A program made the translations under genes and the position numbers. Source: Hippopus hippopus (taxonomy: Eukaryota; Mollusca; Bivalvia; Cardiida; Cardiidae). From it: a stretch of 64,000 nucleotides of DNA. The notes beneath the pieces are model-generated. The model saw only the letters and a program-made list of their open reading frames with translations. It was not told the origin of the DNA and made no database searches. This document shows positions 51,815 to 62,514 of this stretch, piece by piece (the first letter of the stretch is position 1; each line of letters starts with the position of its first letter). The stretch spans positions 15,775,859 through 15,839,858 of the forward strand of contig OX328099.1 of assembly GCA_946811185.2 (NCBI GenBank), read 5' to 3'.

Positions 51815-53552
51815 GAACAAGAGGGCCATGATGGCCTTGTAGTCGCTCACCTGAGCCTATTGACCATACATGACCCATTTCTAATCTCTTCAAGGATATA
51901 ATGACGAACATTATGACAAATTTTAATGAGTATTAGACTTATTATATGGCCTCTAGAATGTACATATGGTTTATCTAAGATTTTACCTATTGACCTAGTT
52001 TTTGACCCGATGAGACCAAGTTTCACACTCATCCAAGATATCATCAAGACAAACATTCTGACCAAGTTTCAAGATTATCGGACGGAAATTGCAGTATCTA
52101 GAGCGTAAACGAGGTTTTTCAAAGATTTGACCTAGTGACCTAGTTTTTGACCCGATATGACCTACTTTCAAACTCGTCAAAGCTACTATCAAGACAAATA
52201 ATCTGACCAACTTTCAAAAGTATTGGACTGAAAATGTGGCCTCTAGAGGGTACACAAGGTTTTTGTAAGATTTGACCTAGTGACCTTGTTTTTGACCTAA
52301 TATGACCCATTTTCCAAATTGTCCATTTTAGCATTAAAGCAAACATTCTGACCAAGTTTCATGAGTATCTGACTGAAAATGTGGCCTCTAGAGTGTACAC
52401 AATGTTTTTCTTAGGTTTGACCTAGTGATCTAGTTTTTGATCCGACATGACCCACTTTTGAACTCGTCCAAGATATCATCAAGACAAACATCCTGACCAA
52501 GTTTATGAATGTCAGACTGAAAATGTGGCCTCTAGAGTGTACACAAGGTTTTTCTAAGTTTTGACCTAGTGACCTATTTTTGACCCAACATGACCCACTT
52601 TCAAACTTGTCCAAAATAGTATCAAGACAAACATTCTGACCAAGTTTCATGACTATCAGACAGAAAATGTGGCCTCTAGAGTGTACACAAGGTTTTTGTA
52701 ATATTTGACCTAGTGACCTTTTTTTGATCCGACATGACCCATCTTCGAACTCGTCCAAGATATCATCAAAACAAACATCCTGACCAAGTTTTATGATTGT
52801 CAGACTGAAAATGTGGCCTCTAGAGCGTACACAAGATTTTTCTAAGTTCTGACCTAGTGACCTATTTTTGACCCAACATGACCCATTTTCACACTTGTCT
52901 AAGATAGCATCAAGACAAACATCCTGACCAAGTTTCATGTGTATCGGACTGAAAATGTGGCCTCTAGAGTGTACACAAGATTTTTCTTAGATTTGACCCA
53001 GTGACCTAGTTTTCGATACGACATGACCCACTTTTGAACTCGTTCAAGATGTCATCAAGACAAACATCCTGACCAAGTTTTATGAGTGTCAGACTGAAAA
53101 TATGGCCTCTAGAGTGTACACAAGGTTTTTCTAAGATTTGACCTAGTGACCTAGTTTTTGACCAGACATAACCCATTTTCACAATTGGTTAAGATAGCAT
53201 CAAGACAAACATCCTGACCAAGTTTCATGAGTATTTGACTGAAAACGTGGCCTCTAGAGTGTACACAAGGTTTTTCTAAGATTTGACATAGTGACCTAGT
53301 TTTTGACATGACATAACCCATTTTTGAACGCATTTAAGATATCATCAAGGCAAACATCCTGACTACGTTTCATGAGTATCGGACTGAAAATGTGGCCTAT
53401 AGAGTGTACACAAGGTAAAAGTTGACGACGGACGACAGACGACGAACGACGGACGACGCACGACGCACGACACACGTCGCACGACGGACGCCGGACACAG
53501 CACGATCACAAAAGCTCACCTGAAAGTGCTCAAGGTGAGCTAAAAATGGAAG
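51815..53552 (+). mobile_element. Helitron-like element with 11 tandem core units
   Basis: It starts AACAAGAGGGCCATGATGGC and ends with GACGGACGACG-type repeats, a CTCACCTG/CAAGGTGAG hairpin and CTAA. Head and tail share sequence style with 1158-2285. No transposase; the repeated frames on the - strand are by-products of the tandem core. Confidence 0.75.
51850..53415. repeat. Tandem array of about 145-bp units
   Basis: GTGGCCTCTAGAGTGTACAC or a close variant recurs near 51951, 52095, 52242, 52385, 52530, 52675, 52820, 52965, 53107, 53252 and 53397. Units also share TTTGACCTAGTGACCTAGTT, ATATCATCAAGACAAACAT and CTGACCAAGTTTCATGAGT. Confidence 0.92.
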
Positions 53553-53559
53553 CAACAAC

Positions 53560-54500
53560 TCGGCCACTGCTCAACAATTCTGACCAGGGAGTTTTGCACT
53601 GAAGATATCAACTCATTGCAAAACTATGTAAGGATACCTCCAGAGCTCCTTTGACAAATTGCTGGAACGAGTAACATCAGTCATTTAGAGATAGGGCGAG
53701 AGGTACACCTTTGCTTTACAACCTTATCGGAAGTTATTTCTGACTCTTAGACATCTGACCATAAGAGACAATTATTCATTACTTTCCTGAGCATTTCGGT
53801 GTAGTAAAGTAGTCAGATCTGCCCTATGGTTGGAAAAGTTTGCAATGCATCGTAGAAGCATACAATGATAAGGTGTGTGCTGTTCCTGTAGCATCCGATG
53901 ACTCAGGAGTCTGAGAGACATCAGGCCCTCGTGGATCATGAGGTTGAACCTGGTCCGCAACTGGTGACATTGGAGGTGGTGCCGTGAAGATGGACCTTTT
54001 TCTCCTTGTGGCTCGAAAAATGTCAACTTTGACTTGTTGGACTCATTTTTCTACCGCAGCTTTTGTATGCTCCAAGACCGTGCACGTCCGATCGGGCCGT
54101 AGTAGAGCGCAGCTTGTCATATAACACGCCGGATCCATAGACCGGCACATTCCGGGACGTGCCTTGATAGAACGCAACAAAACGCCTCGCACATATCTAA
54201 GCTTGCCGAGAGAACCACGAAGAAACGCGACAAAACCTGACAAAACTTGAAAGAACCGTGAGATACCGGTGGAAAAAAGTGCTTCCTCGTTCCAACACGT
54301 ATCGTCTCTGAGTCTTGTTACCGCTTAATACGTGCTGGTAAGTTCTGATGCGATCAATCCGTTCCGCTACGGTCTCTAAGGTTTCTCAACTACGCAGGGA
54401 CTGCGGTGAGAAATGTTTTGACAGTCAAAAAATCTGGCAGGGCAACGACGGCAATCACAGTCTGATAAGTTTGCTGATCCTGAACCCCCTGCGTTGTATT
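53560..54500. other. GC-richer unrecognised stretch
   Basis: Base composition is less AT-rich than the surroundings, especially 54060-54420. Open frames of 66-84 codons on the - strand have no domain. It may be interior sequence of a larger unrecognised element bounded by the inverted repeats at 51285 and 54500. Confidence 0.35.
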
Positions 54501-54580
54501 ACGTCAATCCTGTTTTGTCCACGACTGTCAGATACGGGGCTGCCGTGGCTGCCGGGAACATGGTGTAATCGTAGGGTTAC
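54500..54580 (+). repeat. GC-rich repeat, inverse of 51285-51370
   Basis: GATACGGGGCTGCCGTGGCT GCCGGGAACATGGTGTAA is the forward copy. No target duplication was found outside the pair. Confidence 0.75.
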
Positions 54581-54599
54581 ATAACGATTCCGAGTTTTT

Positions 54600-54785
54600 A
54601 TGACCCTGAGAAAACATTGTTGGAAAAAGAAGAAAATGCTTGTAACCAGCGTTTTTTTTTTTTTTCAAACAATTTTTTCTATTATCTTTAAATCAAATAA
54701 CATCTTTTTAGCCATATTTCATTTATATTCTCCTAATATTTTTTTCTTTCGGGATTTGTCTAAAGCTTTGTCGTTTGGAAAACAG
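54600..54785 (-). mobile_element. Family A MITE sharing a TTAA with family B
   Basis: GAAAACATTGTTGGAAAAAG, GAAAATGCTTGTAACCAGCG and GTCTAAAGCTTTGTCGTTTG identify a reversed copy. It ends at TTAA (54786-54789), the same TTAA that opens the next element. Confidence 0.8.
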
Positions 54786-54789
54786 TTAA

Positions 54790-55000
54790 CCCTTAGGATG
54801 TTGAGCGCGACTCAAAGACCTTTTGCGGACAGTGTAGATCAATATCAGACTGCACAGAATGTGCAGTCTGATCTTGGATCTACACTGTCCGAAGAGGAGA
54901 TATTTTTTCCCAAGAAAATATCTTTGAAATACATGTAGCAACATTTGAGTTTTTACGATCGGCTTCAAAGTTTCATTTAACTTATTTAGCAGGTTAAGGG
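54790..55000 (+). mobile_element. Family B MITE
   Basis: TTAA at 54786-54789 and 55001-55004; ends CCCTTAGG and TTAAGGG; perfect core CTGCACAGAATGTGCAG with one mismatch. Length is 211 bp. Confidence 0.92.
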
Positions 55001-55009
55001 TTAAGGCTG

Positions 55010-55440
55010 TTTAACATTTTTTCGTACCAGAAGAATGGACAGTCTCTAAAATTTCCGGTTTACACCAAGATCAGACTATTCGTACTCTGCCGTCAACACT
55101 GTTCATTAAAGTACCTAATTTTATAAGTGGGATACAAATTCCATCCCACTGTTATAAAAATTCCGCACATGTGAACTTCGTAGAATTGAACTTGTATCTT
55201 GTATTCATCAACGTTTTTATGTTTTGTGAGCGAGGTAGATGCTTCAAAATGCATTTCACAAAAAACAAAGAGTGTTTTTAAAAGCACAGATCTGGATGTT
55301 CGCGTTTTACGCTACCATGTATTGTACGTGTATACAAACGTATACAAACAAACTAAATAAATACGCTACAGTAATTATACAACAAAGATCCCTTGTTAAT
55401 ATCTATGTAGCAAGGGTTGGAATCATCAATGATTTTGTAC
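55010..55440. other. No feature recognised
   Basis: AT-rich intergenic sequence without repeat ends or exon signals. Confidence 0.35.
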
Positions 55441-55444
55441 AAAT

Positions 55445-55590
55445 TAAACCTTTTCCAAACGACAAAATCTGGAGACATCCAAAACGAAAGCATTTGCAGA
55501 CGACAAATTTAATGTTACTCAAAACATAATAGCTGTCCTTCGTAGGGAAGAAAACATTCTGGGAAAAGAAGAAAACGCTGGTTACCACTT
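55445..55590 (+). mobile_element. Family A MITE, truncated at the hairpin
   Basis: CCTTTTCCAAACGACAAAAT to GGGAAAAGAAGAAAACGCTG GTTACCA. The right arm after the hairpin is missing. Confidence 0.75.
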
Positions 55591-55599
55591 TGACATTCT

Positions 55600-56045
55600 A
55601 TAATACTTCTGTCATTACTGCATATATAGCCTATTTACCTAAACCTTGGACAAACTGTACACTAAAGGGAACCCATATATACAATAAGGGTACGTAACCA
55701 TCAAAGCATTTTTGACACAGTTATGCTCCTTTTTCGACTTTCAATTTTCACGAAAATCAAGCAACTGCGCGCATCTGAGCGTTGGCACCCACATGCGATG
55801 CTCTATTTTTCTGTGACGTACCAAAAATCTCATGTAATCGTGAGCCGGAAATAGAAACACCATGTCGCACGATCCTCATCGTATTTTAGAGGATACACGT
55901 TTCGATGACGATCAAAATGTAATTATTACAAATTAAATGACTAATCCGCTGGTTGATTATGGTGGTGTGGTTCTCGAACAATATTTGGAATGGTTGGTTA
56001 ATACTTGCCTTGGTTAAAGTTTAGTTTTCAGGCCTGTTAAATTGA
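55600..56045. other. No feature recognised
   Basis: Mixed-composition intergenic DNA. Nothing with gene or repeat character was identified. Confidence 0.35.
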
Positions 56046-56049
56046 AATA

Positions 56050-56282
56050 AGGCTTGCTCTGGCAAAATAGGGTTTAATGTATTCCTGTAATGCAATATAC
56101 CAAGCAAGTCGTTACATTAAATCATGGATCAATAAAATCCATTTTTCCTTGCAACCGACTGAATCTAGAGGTAGAATGGTCTTTCGATATGCAGAGAATT
56201 ATTTACAAATAGCAAAAGGTTTCGACCCTTTTGATACGTTTTGCAGATGCATTAACCTCCCTTTCCACAGAGCAGGGCTCAA
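56050..56282 (+). mobile_element. Family C MITE, core deleted
   Basis: AGGCTTGCTCTGGCAAAATA to CCACAGAGCAGGGCTC. The CAGCCTGC palindrome is absent: GTTTCGACCC joins directly to TTTTGATACG. Confidence 0.82.
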
Positions 56283-56285
56283 ATT

Positions 56286-56555
56286 ATATGGCCTGCAACA
56301 CGCGAAAAGGGGCATTCGGACGTTTGCGTAAAGTGTCGTCTCGGATCAGCCTGCGCAGTCCGCGCAGGCTAATCCGAGACGGCACTTTACGACTACATTA
56401 GATTTTGTGCTTCAGTAGACTTGTGCAAAATAGAAAATTACATAAAAAACAGAAAGTGTCGTTTCGGATTAGCCTGCGCGGACTGCGCAGGCTGATCCGA
56501 GACGACACTTTACGCAAATGTCCGAATGCCCCTTTTCGCGTGTTGCAAGCCATAT
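56286..56555 (-). mobile_element. Family D MITE, opposite orientation
   Basis: Ends TATGGCCTGCAACACGCGAA and TTGCAAGCCATATGG. The unique centre (ACTACATTAGATTTTGTGC) is the reverse complement of that at 47800-47830. It lies about 4 bp after a family C element, as in the other copy. Confidence 0.9.
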
Positions 56556-56759
56556 GGCGTGGCCAGACTCCGTGTATGACTTTCTTCAAATGAAGTCTAG
56601 CGGATTCATATGGTGAACTTCGGAAATATTGCAGAAAGAACCTTAACGATTGCGTGACTCGGGGGGCTTACCTTTGCACTGTGTCAGCTTTACAGATAAT
56701 GTCACTCGCTTTGAAAATCTGCTTTGGTTTTCATGACCTAGTGACCGAATTTACCACAA

Positions 56760-56895
56760 CTCGTAATTCACAACCATTCTGGATTCAAGTGTAATACCAG
56801 ATTCCATGGCTAGCCATATGATTGGCTGAGACGTGTTGTCTTAGCCAATCATATGGCTTCTCAGGGAATGTAGTATCAGAGTTGAGCGCAGATTG
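56760..56895. repeat. Fold-back element
   Basis: AGCCATATGATTGGCTGAGA and CTTAGCCAATCATATGGCTT form the stem. Outer arms (CAACCATTCTGG, GTGTAATACCAGA) are partly paired. It is similar in plan to family E but with a different core. Confidence 0.65.
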
Positions 56896-57017
56896 GTCGG
56901 TTAACAGGATCGTAGGAAATAAAGAGCCTTGTCCAGACCTAGACATATGGTAAAGTATTACCTGACCTAAATACCATTGAGGCTGATATCACGAAAACCT
57001 TGATAAATACTTAAATG

Positions 57018-57270
57018 TGAGCCATGTTCTGTGAAAAGGGGGCTTAATATATCTGCAAAAAGTATCGGCCCAGATCAGCCTGCGCAGTCCTGAGCCGAAA
57101 CTTTTTGCTTTTGGTAAATTTTCTGATGTCAAACGACCAGTGTACACCATGACTTGGTCGGCTTTTAGACAAAATAAATTTTATGGATCCATAATTATAC
57201 GGTAACTTGCTTGGTATCATTTGCATCACGAATATGCATTAAGCCTCTTTTTGCAAGAGCATGGCTCATA
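57018..57270 (-). mobile_element. Family C MITE
   Basis: GAGCCATGTTCTGTGAAAAG to GCAAGAGCATGGCTCATATG. Half of the core palindrome is lost (CAGCCTGCGCAGTCCTGAGC). Confidence 0.88.
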
Positions 57271-57339
57271 TGGTAAAGTATTACTTGACCTACAGAATAC
57301 CATAAAGGTTGGTAAAACGAAAACCTTGATAATTTAAGG

Positions 57340-57541
57340 TGAGGGCACCCTAATGGGATTCGTGTAACATCGCCAAAATCGTACGGATTCGGCTAAGACT
57401 CGCGTAATCCGTAATCGATGCGGGAAAGCTGCGTTATCGGCCGATCGATTACGGGTTACCCGAGTCTTAGGCGAATCCGTACGTTTTTTCGGCGATGAAA
57501 GGCGATGTTACACGAATCCCATTAGGGTGCCCAATCCTTAA
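57340..57541. repeat. Fold-back MITE with GGGCACCCTAATGGG ends
   Basis: GGGCACCCTAATGGGATTCG and TGTAACATCGCC are mirrored by GGCGATGTTACACGAATCCC and ATTAGGGTGCCC. The inner arms (GTACGGATTCGGCTAAGACTCG) also pair. Only one copy is in this window. Confidence 0.82.
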
Positions 57542-57654
57542 AATATGTCTTTTCTTTTACGTAAATTAACTAACACGACTTATCTTTGTTCACGAAAAGA
57601 CTTTTTGAATATTGTCAGGAAGCAATAGTTGTTGTCATCAGATTTGTTTGCTGG

Positions 57655-57905
57655 ATGGTACTTTGCACCAATTTCAATAGTTTTCCATCTATATCTCGGC
57701 GGCCAGGCCAACTGTCCATGCATTCCTGCAGTTTCTCTACTAGTGCTACCTACATACTACACACTCTCGAAGCCACTGGCTCCATCCCCATATTTAACAA
57801 AAGTCGAAACAACACTTATTAATGGGTGAAGAGGAATAAAACCTGTCGCGCAGACTTTACTCAATTTCAGGAAAGATATCCAGACAAGATGCAGTTCGAA
57901 CTCAT
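57655..57905 (-). repeat. SINE, degraded
   Basis: TATCTCGGCGGCCAGGCCAA, ACTAGTGCTACCTACATAC and AAGTCGAAACAACACTTATT match the body of the SINE at 25925-26245. Confidence 0.6.
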
Positions 57906-57917
57906 GTCTCTCTTTAA

Positions 57918-58148
57918 TCCTTCGGCTGCTAAGCGTGACTCAATGACCTTTTTGCGGACAGTGTAGATCAAGATCAGACTGCACAGAACGTGCAGTCTGA
58001 TCTTAGATTTACACTGTCTGTAAAAGGTCTGCACGGTCCGACAAGGAGATGTTTTTCTAAAAGAAAAATAAACTTGAAATAGCAAAAGTCGGATTTTTAT
58101 TTACTATCGGCTTGAATGTTTCTTTTATATTTTTTATCAGGTTAAGGG
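57918..58148 (+). mobile_element. Family B MITE with a core-side duplication
   Basis: TTAA (57914-57917) then TCCTTCGGCTGCTAAGCG. The core CTGCACAGAACGTGCAG is perfect. GTCTGTAAAAGGTCTGCACG is an extra about 25 bp before GTCCGACAAGGAGAT. It ends TTAAGGG then TAAG. Confidence 0.88.
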
Positions 58149-58396
58149 TAAGCATTTTAGAGGCATCCTGTACTGTTACATCGAAGCTCAGCGGAAAGAG
58201 CAAAACTTCATCCTATCAATGGAGAAATCTTTCGTGCAATTTTGATCGTGCAAGGTGATAGAACATACAATACTCGAGATTATTTTTTGTACATAGTGTC
58301 CCTACTCAAAGATTGGACTCCACATGTGATCTTGGATGTAAATTGACAAGTATTTTTTGAGAAGTGCGATCAACAAAAGCCATCAAAATGAAAGGA

Positions 58397-58650
58397 GCCA
58401 TGCTCAGTGAAATGGGGGTTTAATGCATCTACAAAAAGGTATCAACCCATGTCAGCCTCAGCAGTCCACGCAGGCTGACCTGGGTCATTTCTTCTAGCTA
58501 TAGATCAATTTTCTGCATTTCAAAGGACTAGTCTACCTCATAATTCAGTTGGTGTCGACAAAATGGATTTCATAGATCCATAATTATGTGATGACTTGCT
58601 TTGTATGATGCATCACGGAGATGCATTAAACCCCAATTTGCCACAGCCTG
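58397..58650 (-). mobile_element. Family C MITE
   Basis: GAGCCATGCTCAGTGAAATG to GCCACAGCCTGCCTC; core CAGCCTCAGCAGTCCACGCA. Confidence 0.88.
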
Positions 58651-58659
58651 CCTCAAATA

Positions 58660-59130
58660 TCTTCTTTTCACCAAATGCAACCATGCGTTTCACTCAAACA
58701 GTTTACTACTACGTAAGGTGCCGACGGAGATTATTCGTTGTTTTCACGTATAATGTCTGTTGTTTTGTGATGTACATATTCTGACAAAAACCTAGCATTG
58801 CAATGCTGGATACTTTAAGAACCTTCTGAAATCAGATATTTTTTCACATATTATGTTCATGTGATTAGTCATAATCCGATGGCAGAAGGTCAGCTTTTGA
58901 ATACTGGATACAGAGTTAATTGCCAAGCACATTCTTTGCCCACTGGTATCCAAATCATCGAGATATACTGTACATTGTCTTGCCCTGCTTTTTCCAAATA
59001 GAAAATAAGATGACAAGATGACCATTAAGTGCTAATTAGAGGTAACTTCTTTTGAGTCGGTTGCTCAGTGAAAAGCAAAGAGGGCCGTTAAAACCCATTA
59101 CTCGCGGTCTCGACCCCAACTTGACCAAAT
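58660..59130. other. No feature recognised
   Basis: Intergenic. ATGCGTTTCACTCAAACAGT followed by ACTACTACGTAAGG (58682-58720) could be a small exon with a donor, but nothing supports it further. Confidence 0.3.
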
Positions 59131-59138
59131 TCTTTCAG

Positions 59139-59325
59139 AGGAGTGACAACTGTCATTGTGAAGGGATTCATTTTACTCTCACCGCTGATTATTGTTGCGA
59201 CTATATTTATAAGGAAAAGCAACCGGAGGCCTAGAAAGAATATTATGCGAAATGCTGATAAAAGGAACTACAGAAAAGCATGGAAGGCTGTACTGGCCGT
59301 CTCCATGTCACTGAACTTATGTTAA
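59139..59325 (+). CDS. Candidate terminal exon of a membrane protein
   Basis: After a good acceptor (ATTCTTTCAG, 59129-59138) an open frame of about 60 codons encodes a hydrophobic segment (VIVKGFILLSPLIIVATIFI), then a basic stretch (RKSNRRPRKNIM and KRNYRKAWK), and stops at 59325. It is open without any ATG at its start, as expected for an internal or last exon. No upstream exon or family was identified, and the frame may be chance. Confidence 0.25.
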
Positions 59326-59519
59326 AAACCGACAGAACAATTTAACTTTGGGCCAATTGATATTCAAATTACATTCAAATTAATGAGATAATAACTGTAT
59401 ATGTAGGTTGTTTTCGCTTTTTTGGCTTTAGAGAGTAGATTCGGACCACTACTCTGACTTATTTACAAAAAAGAAAAATAAAATCGGTATATAATATTTG
59501 AATATGCAAAGCAAAACCT

Positions 59520-59712
59520 GGATCCATATTCACCAACTATTCTTAATTTCATTTGGAGTCTAATTCTAGATTTTAGAAAGTAACGCAAATTCTGGTTGGC
59601 TAAAAAATGGTTCAGCCAATCAGAAGATGCGTTACTTTCAAATTTAGAAAATTCTTGAGAGCAGGACTAAAAAAAGGCAATCTTAAGAATAGTTGGTGAC
59701 TACGGAACCCCC
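59520..59712. mobile_element. Family E MITE
   Basis: CCATATTCACCAACTATTCT and AGAATAGTTGGTGACTACGG are inverted ends. The centre is GGTTGGCTAAAAAATGGTTCAGCCAATC, flanked by AAAGTAACGC/GCGTTACTTT. Confidence 0.85.
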
Positions 59713-59988
59713 CCGGTATCAAACATACTCGCACATACTGAAATAATTGGCACCAATTTATTTGTTTTTTTTTTTGTTCTCAATGGCCTGTGAAAACACC
59801 ATTAGGCCTGAACCATTATCGGCTGTTTTCTGGTCTCTAAACAACGTTTCTCCCCGCAGCCATATAAAAGTATATTTCCGCAAGAAAATCCATTTATTCA
59901 TCGGAAAGCTTTTAAACAACTTCCTATGCTATTGCTATTGCTATCGTTTGTCCTCTCAAGGTTTTTAGTTGAACTTTTTCCACTTTAA

Positions 59989-60192
59989 CTCTTTTACGAT
60001 ACGACAAATCTTTTTGCATTTTCCGAATTGATGGCATTTGAAGACGACGAACTAAACGTTACTCGAAACATGAAATTTAACTGAGAGAGGATAGAAATGT
60101 TGATTATCAGCATTTTATCCTTGTCCTCCGATGTTTTTAAAAGGCTTTTTTTTTTCTCAGAGTCATTAAACTCCGGATTGTGTAGCAAAGGT
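59989..60192 (+). mobile_element. Family A MITE
   Basis: TTAA (59985-59988) then CTCTTTTACGATACGACAAA to GTAGCAAAGGT and TTAA (60193-60196). The hairpin is decayed (AAATGTTGATTATCAGCATTTT). Confidence 0.82.
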
Positions 60193-60231
60193 TTAACCTT
60201 TTCCATACCATTCCTAGCCTAAACGGCCTTG

Positions 60232-60332
60232 AAGATGGCTTTTAAAAAACATTGTTGGAAAAGGAAAAAATGCTGGTGACCAGCATTTTTTTCCATTTTC
60301 CACAATGCTTTTCTATTGTAAGAGTTAAACCC
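60232..60332 (-). mobile_element. Family A fragment, reversed
   Basis: AAACATTGTTGGAAAAGGAA and ATGCTGGTGACCAGCATTTT then TCCACAATGCTTTTCTA. Outer arms are lost. Confidence 0.65.
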
Positions 60333-60544
60333 GTTTTCTTACCTAAACTATACACCTGACGCGCTACCATGCTACCAGTCGACAATATCTTTAAATCAAT
60401 GCAGGGACAAGGGAGCATTTGCTTGTATTCTTTTTAGCATTATTTACTGGAACAAGGCCTAGGAAAAAACATTGCTCACCATGGTCGCCCTCTAGGCAAA
60501 TTAAGAAACTGCAGATGAGAATTTCCACAGAAGTCACTTAAAGA

Positions 60545-60850
60545 TAAATCTACATCCTTACAGCCAGAGAGAAGAAAGCTGTCAAAACTTGAATTCAAGC
60601 AGAAGGGCTCAGCTGCGTAAACATTGATAAATTACCAAGATATATGGTGTACGGGATACAGAAACTCAAAAGGATTTGTCCTCATTTAAAACCGGCATTA
60701 CAACAGCGATGTTTCGGAAGGCCTTCAAACAATGAAAAGCATTTTTCATCCGTCGTAATTTGTGCAGCCTTCCAGCCATCAGGGGCAACATCTGGCATGA
60801 AGATACAAAACTGTTTATAGTATCATGAAATAAAGATGAAATGGGTTAAA
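60545..60850 (+). repeat. Interspersed repeat, paired with 14270-14590
   Basis: GATAAATTACCAAGATATAT, CCGTCGTAATTTGTGCAGCC, CAGGGGCAACATCTGGCATG and TGAAATAAAGATGAAATGGG occur in the same order as in the partner. Confidence 0.6.
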
Positions 60851-61021
60851 AACTGACTGAAAACTGGCTGAAAATGAGTACAGATGTATCTGTAATAGTA
60901 AGAGATGAAAGAGACCTATTAAGTTTCTTGCCGTATATCAAAATTTCTTTATAACTTCTAATAAGTACAAGTGGTAAATTTTTCTCTGTAACCGTAATGA
61001 AATTAAACGGGTACATTCAGT

Positions 61022-61110
61022 AAAAAGGTGCAACTTTGGGCGTCTAAATAATTGTTAGCTTCGTCTATTTTCAGATATGACGTCATCGTACTAATTTAAA
61101 TACGAATACA
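61022..61110 (+). repeat. Repeat, inverse of 63598-63695
   Basis: GTGCAACTTTGGGCGTCTAA and ATATGACGTCATCGTACTAA are matched on the opposite strand at 63.6 kb. It may be part of a longer unrecognised element. Confidence 0.6.
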
Positions 61111-61242
61111 CCAATGCTGTATTGATCACGCGACATTCCTACAATGTCTTTGAGAAATTCTAGCTGAAAAATACCTTAAAAGAGACCTAGTAGCCCATGA
61201 AGGAAATACTATTTTTTCCCTACTTTTGTCTCTTTCTTCTGA

Positions 61243-61438
61243 ACCCTTAAGCTGCTAAGCGCGACACATCGACCTTTTGCGGACAGTGTAGATCAGGATC
61301 AGACTGCACAGAACGTGCAGTCTGATCTTAGATCTGCACTGTCCGATAAGGACCTATTTTTCTCCAAAAAATAAGTTTGAAATAACAGTATTCGGGTTTT
61401 TTTTTATCAGCTTGTAAGTTTTATTTAATTATGTTACC
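61243..61438 (+). mobile_element. Family B MITE, right end lost
   Basis: ACCCTTAAGCTGCTAAGCGC opens it. The core CTGCACAGAACGTGCAG is perfect. It fades at TATGTTACC. Confidence 0.82.
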
Positions 61439-61769
61439 ATGAGAATGGTTTATTGATGGTTTGCGGCTATCGCCGTACTTAATTCGGTGATGAATGTTTG
61501 TTGAAGTTTAGACGGTTTACAAAAATCTGAATTGCTCCAATTAAACAACAGCACCGGGTTATGTCTTTGGAAAGCGTTATATTCTTGAATATCGAGTTTT
61601 TTTTCAGAATGACAAAGTTGCCATTGACATAAGACACGATAATGCAAATGATAATGAAGGTAATGGCATTTTTGTTCACTGAATTATAGAGGAGACAATG
61701 CTACCTTCAGCTAAACACAGACATTAAATTCCTTCTCTGGAATAGTTCTAGATACCCAAAGAATGAACA

Positions 61770-61800
61770 GAGAGACAGAGAGACAAAGACATAGATGGAT

Positions 61801-61832
<32 letters not shown>

Positions 61833-61935
61833 GAGAGAGAGAGACAGAGACAGACAGACAGACAGACGATGAGGGAAGGTGGGAGGGAGAGAGGGGGAGG
61901 GAGGAAGGACAAGACAGACAGACACAAAGAGACAA
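61770..61935. repeat. (GA)n and (ACAG)n microsatellite block
   Basis: GAGAGAGA runs grade into GACAGACAGACA and GGGAGGGA. Open frames here are low-complexity artefacts. Confidence 0.95.
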
Positions 61936-61944
61936 AGACATTCA

Positions 61945-62127
61945 AAGCAGGTCATCATATATCATGGACCCATAAAATCAATTTTGTCTAACAACCGACT
62001 AAGTCATGAGGTAGACTGGTCCTTTGACATGCAGAATATGACCAACAGCAATGAGTTTCGACCTCGTTCGACCTCGTTCGATACTTTCTGCGAATGCATT
62101 TAAATCCTCTTTCACAGAGCATGCCCA
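61945..62127 (+). mobile_element. Family C MITE, 5' end replaced by microsatellite
   Basis: CATGGACCCATAAAATCAAT, GTAGACTGGTCCTTTGACAT and CACAGAGCATGCC. The first third is absent and the core is replaced by a duplicated TTCGACCTCG. Confidence 0.8.
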
Positions 62128-62129
62128 TA

Positions 62130-62505
62130 CATATGTAATAAATGGCATAGAAAACCTGTATCGTATATCATCTACTCTTTCGTTGGGCATGTTTGAACGG
62201 GTCGCTTGATTTTCTACGTCTCATGATATTCCTTTCAAATTTACGGTATTTCCGACGGTCGGGTGCTGACACTGCATATTGATCTGAAACAATGATTATC
62301 TGAGCTTTGTTCTTCGTGATTTGCTCTGATTGACAATGTCTGCTGCGCGAATAGATTGAACAATAACAGCTGAGGCATATTGTTCTCCATTGCATGTACC
62401 TGTAGTCTAGACAGGAAGTGTGCTTACATTGATCCGTCCTTCCGCTGTGTTGAAAAAATGAACACTTAGAGCACCAAATAAGTGGGTGGCAACCGAGATA
62501 TTAAA
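62130..62505. other. No feature recognised
   Basis: Intergenic. A 75-codon - strand frame has no recognisable domain. Confidence 0.35.
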
Positions 62506-62514
62506 CCTTTACCA

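Noticed and set aside
52140..52938. Repeated open frames with SRGHIFS and RSLGQ motifs that look like a repeat protein
   Set aside because: They fall in the 145-bp tandem core of a Helitron-like element; frames break at unit indels and there is no start or domain.
51850..53415. CRISPR array
   Set aside because: Units are 145 bp and repeat along their whole length, with no short repeat/unique spacer pattern. The genome is eukaryotic.
61707..61975. Serine/leucine-rich and arginine/glutamate-rich open frames
   Set aside because: They come from GA and ACAG microsatellites and have no start context or domain.
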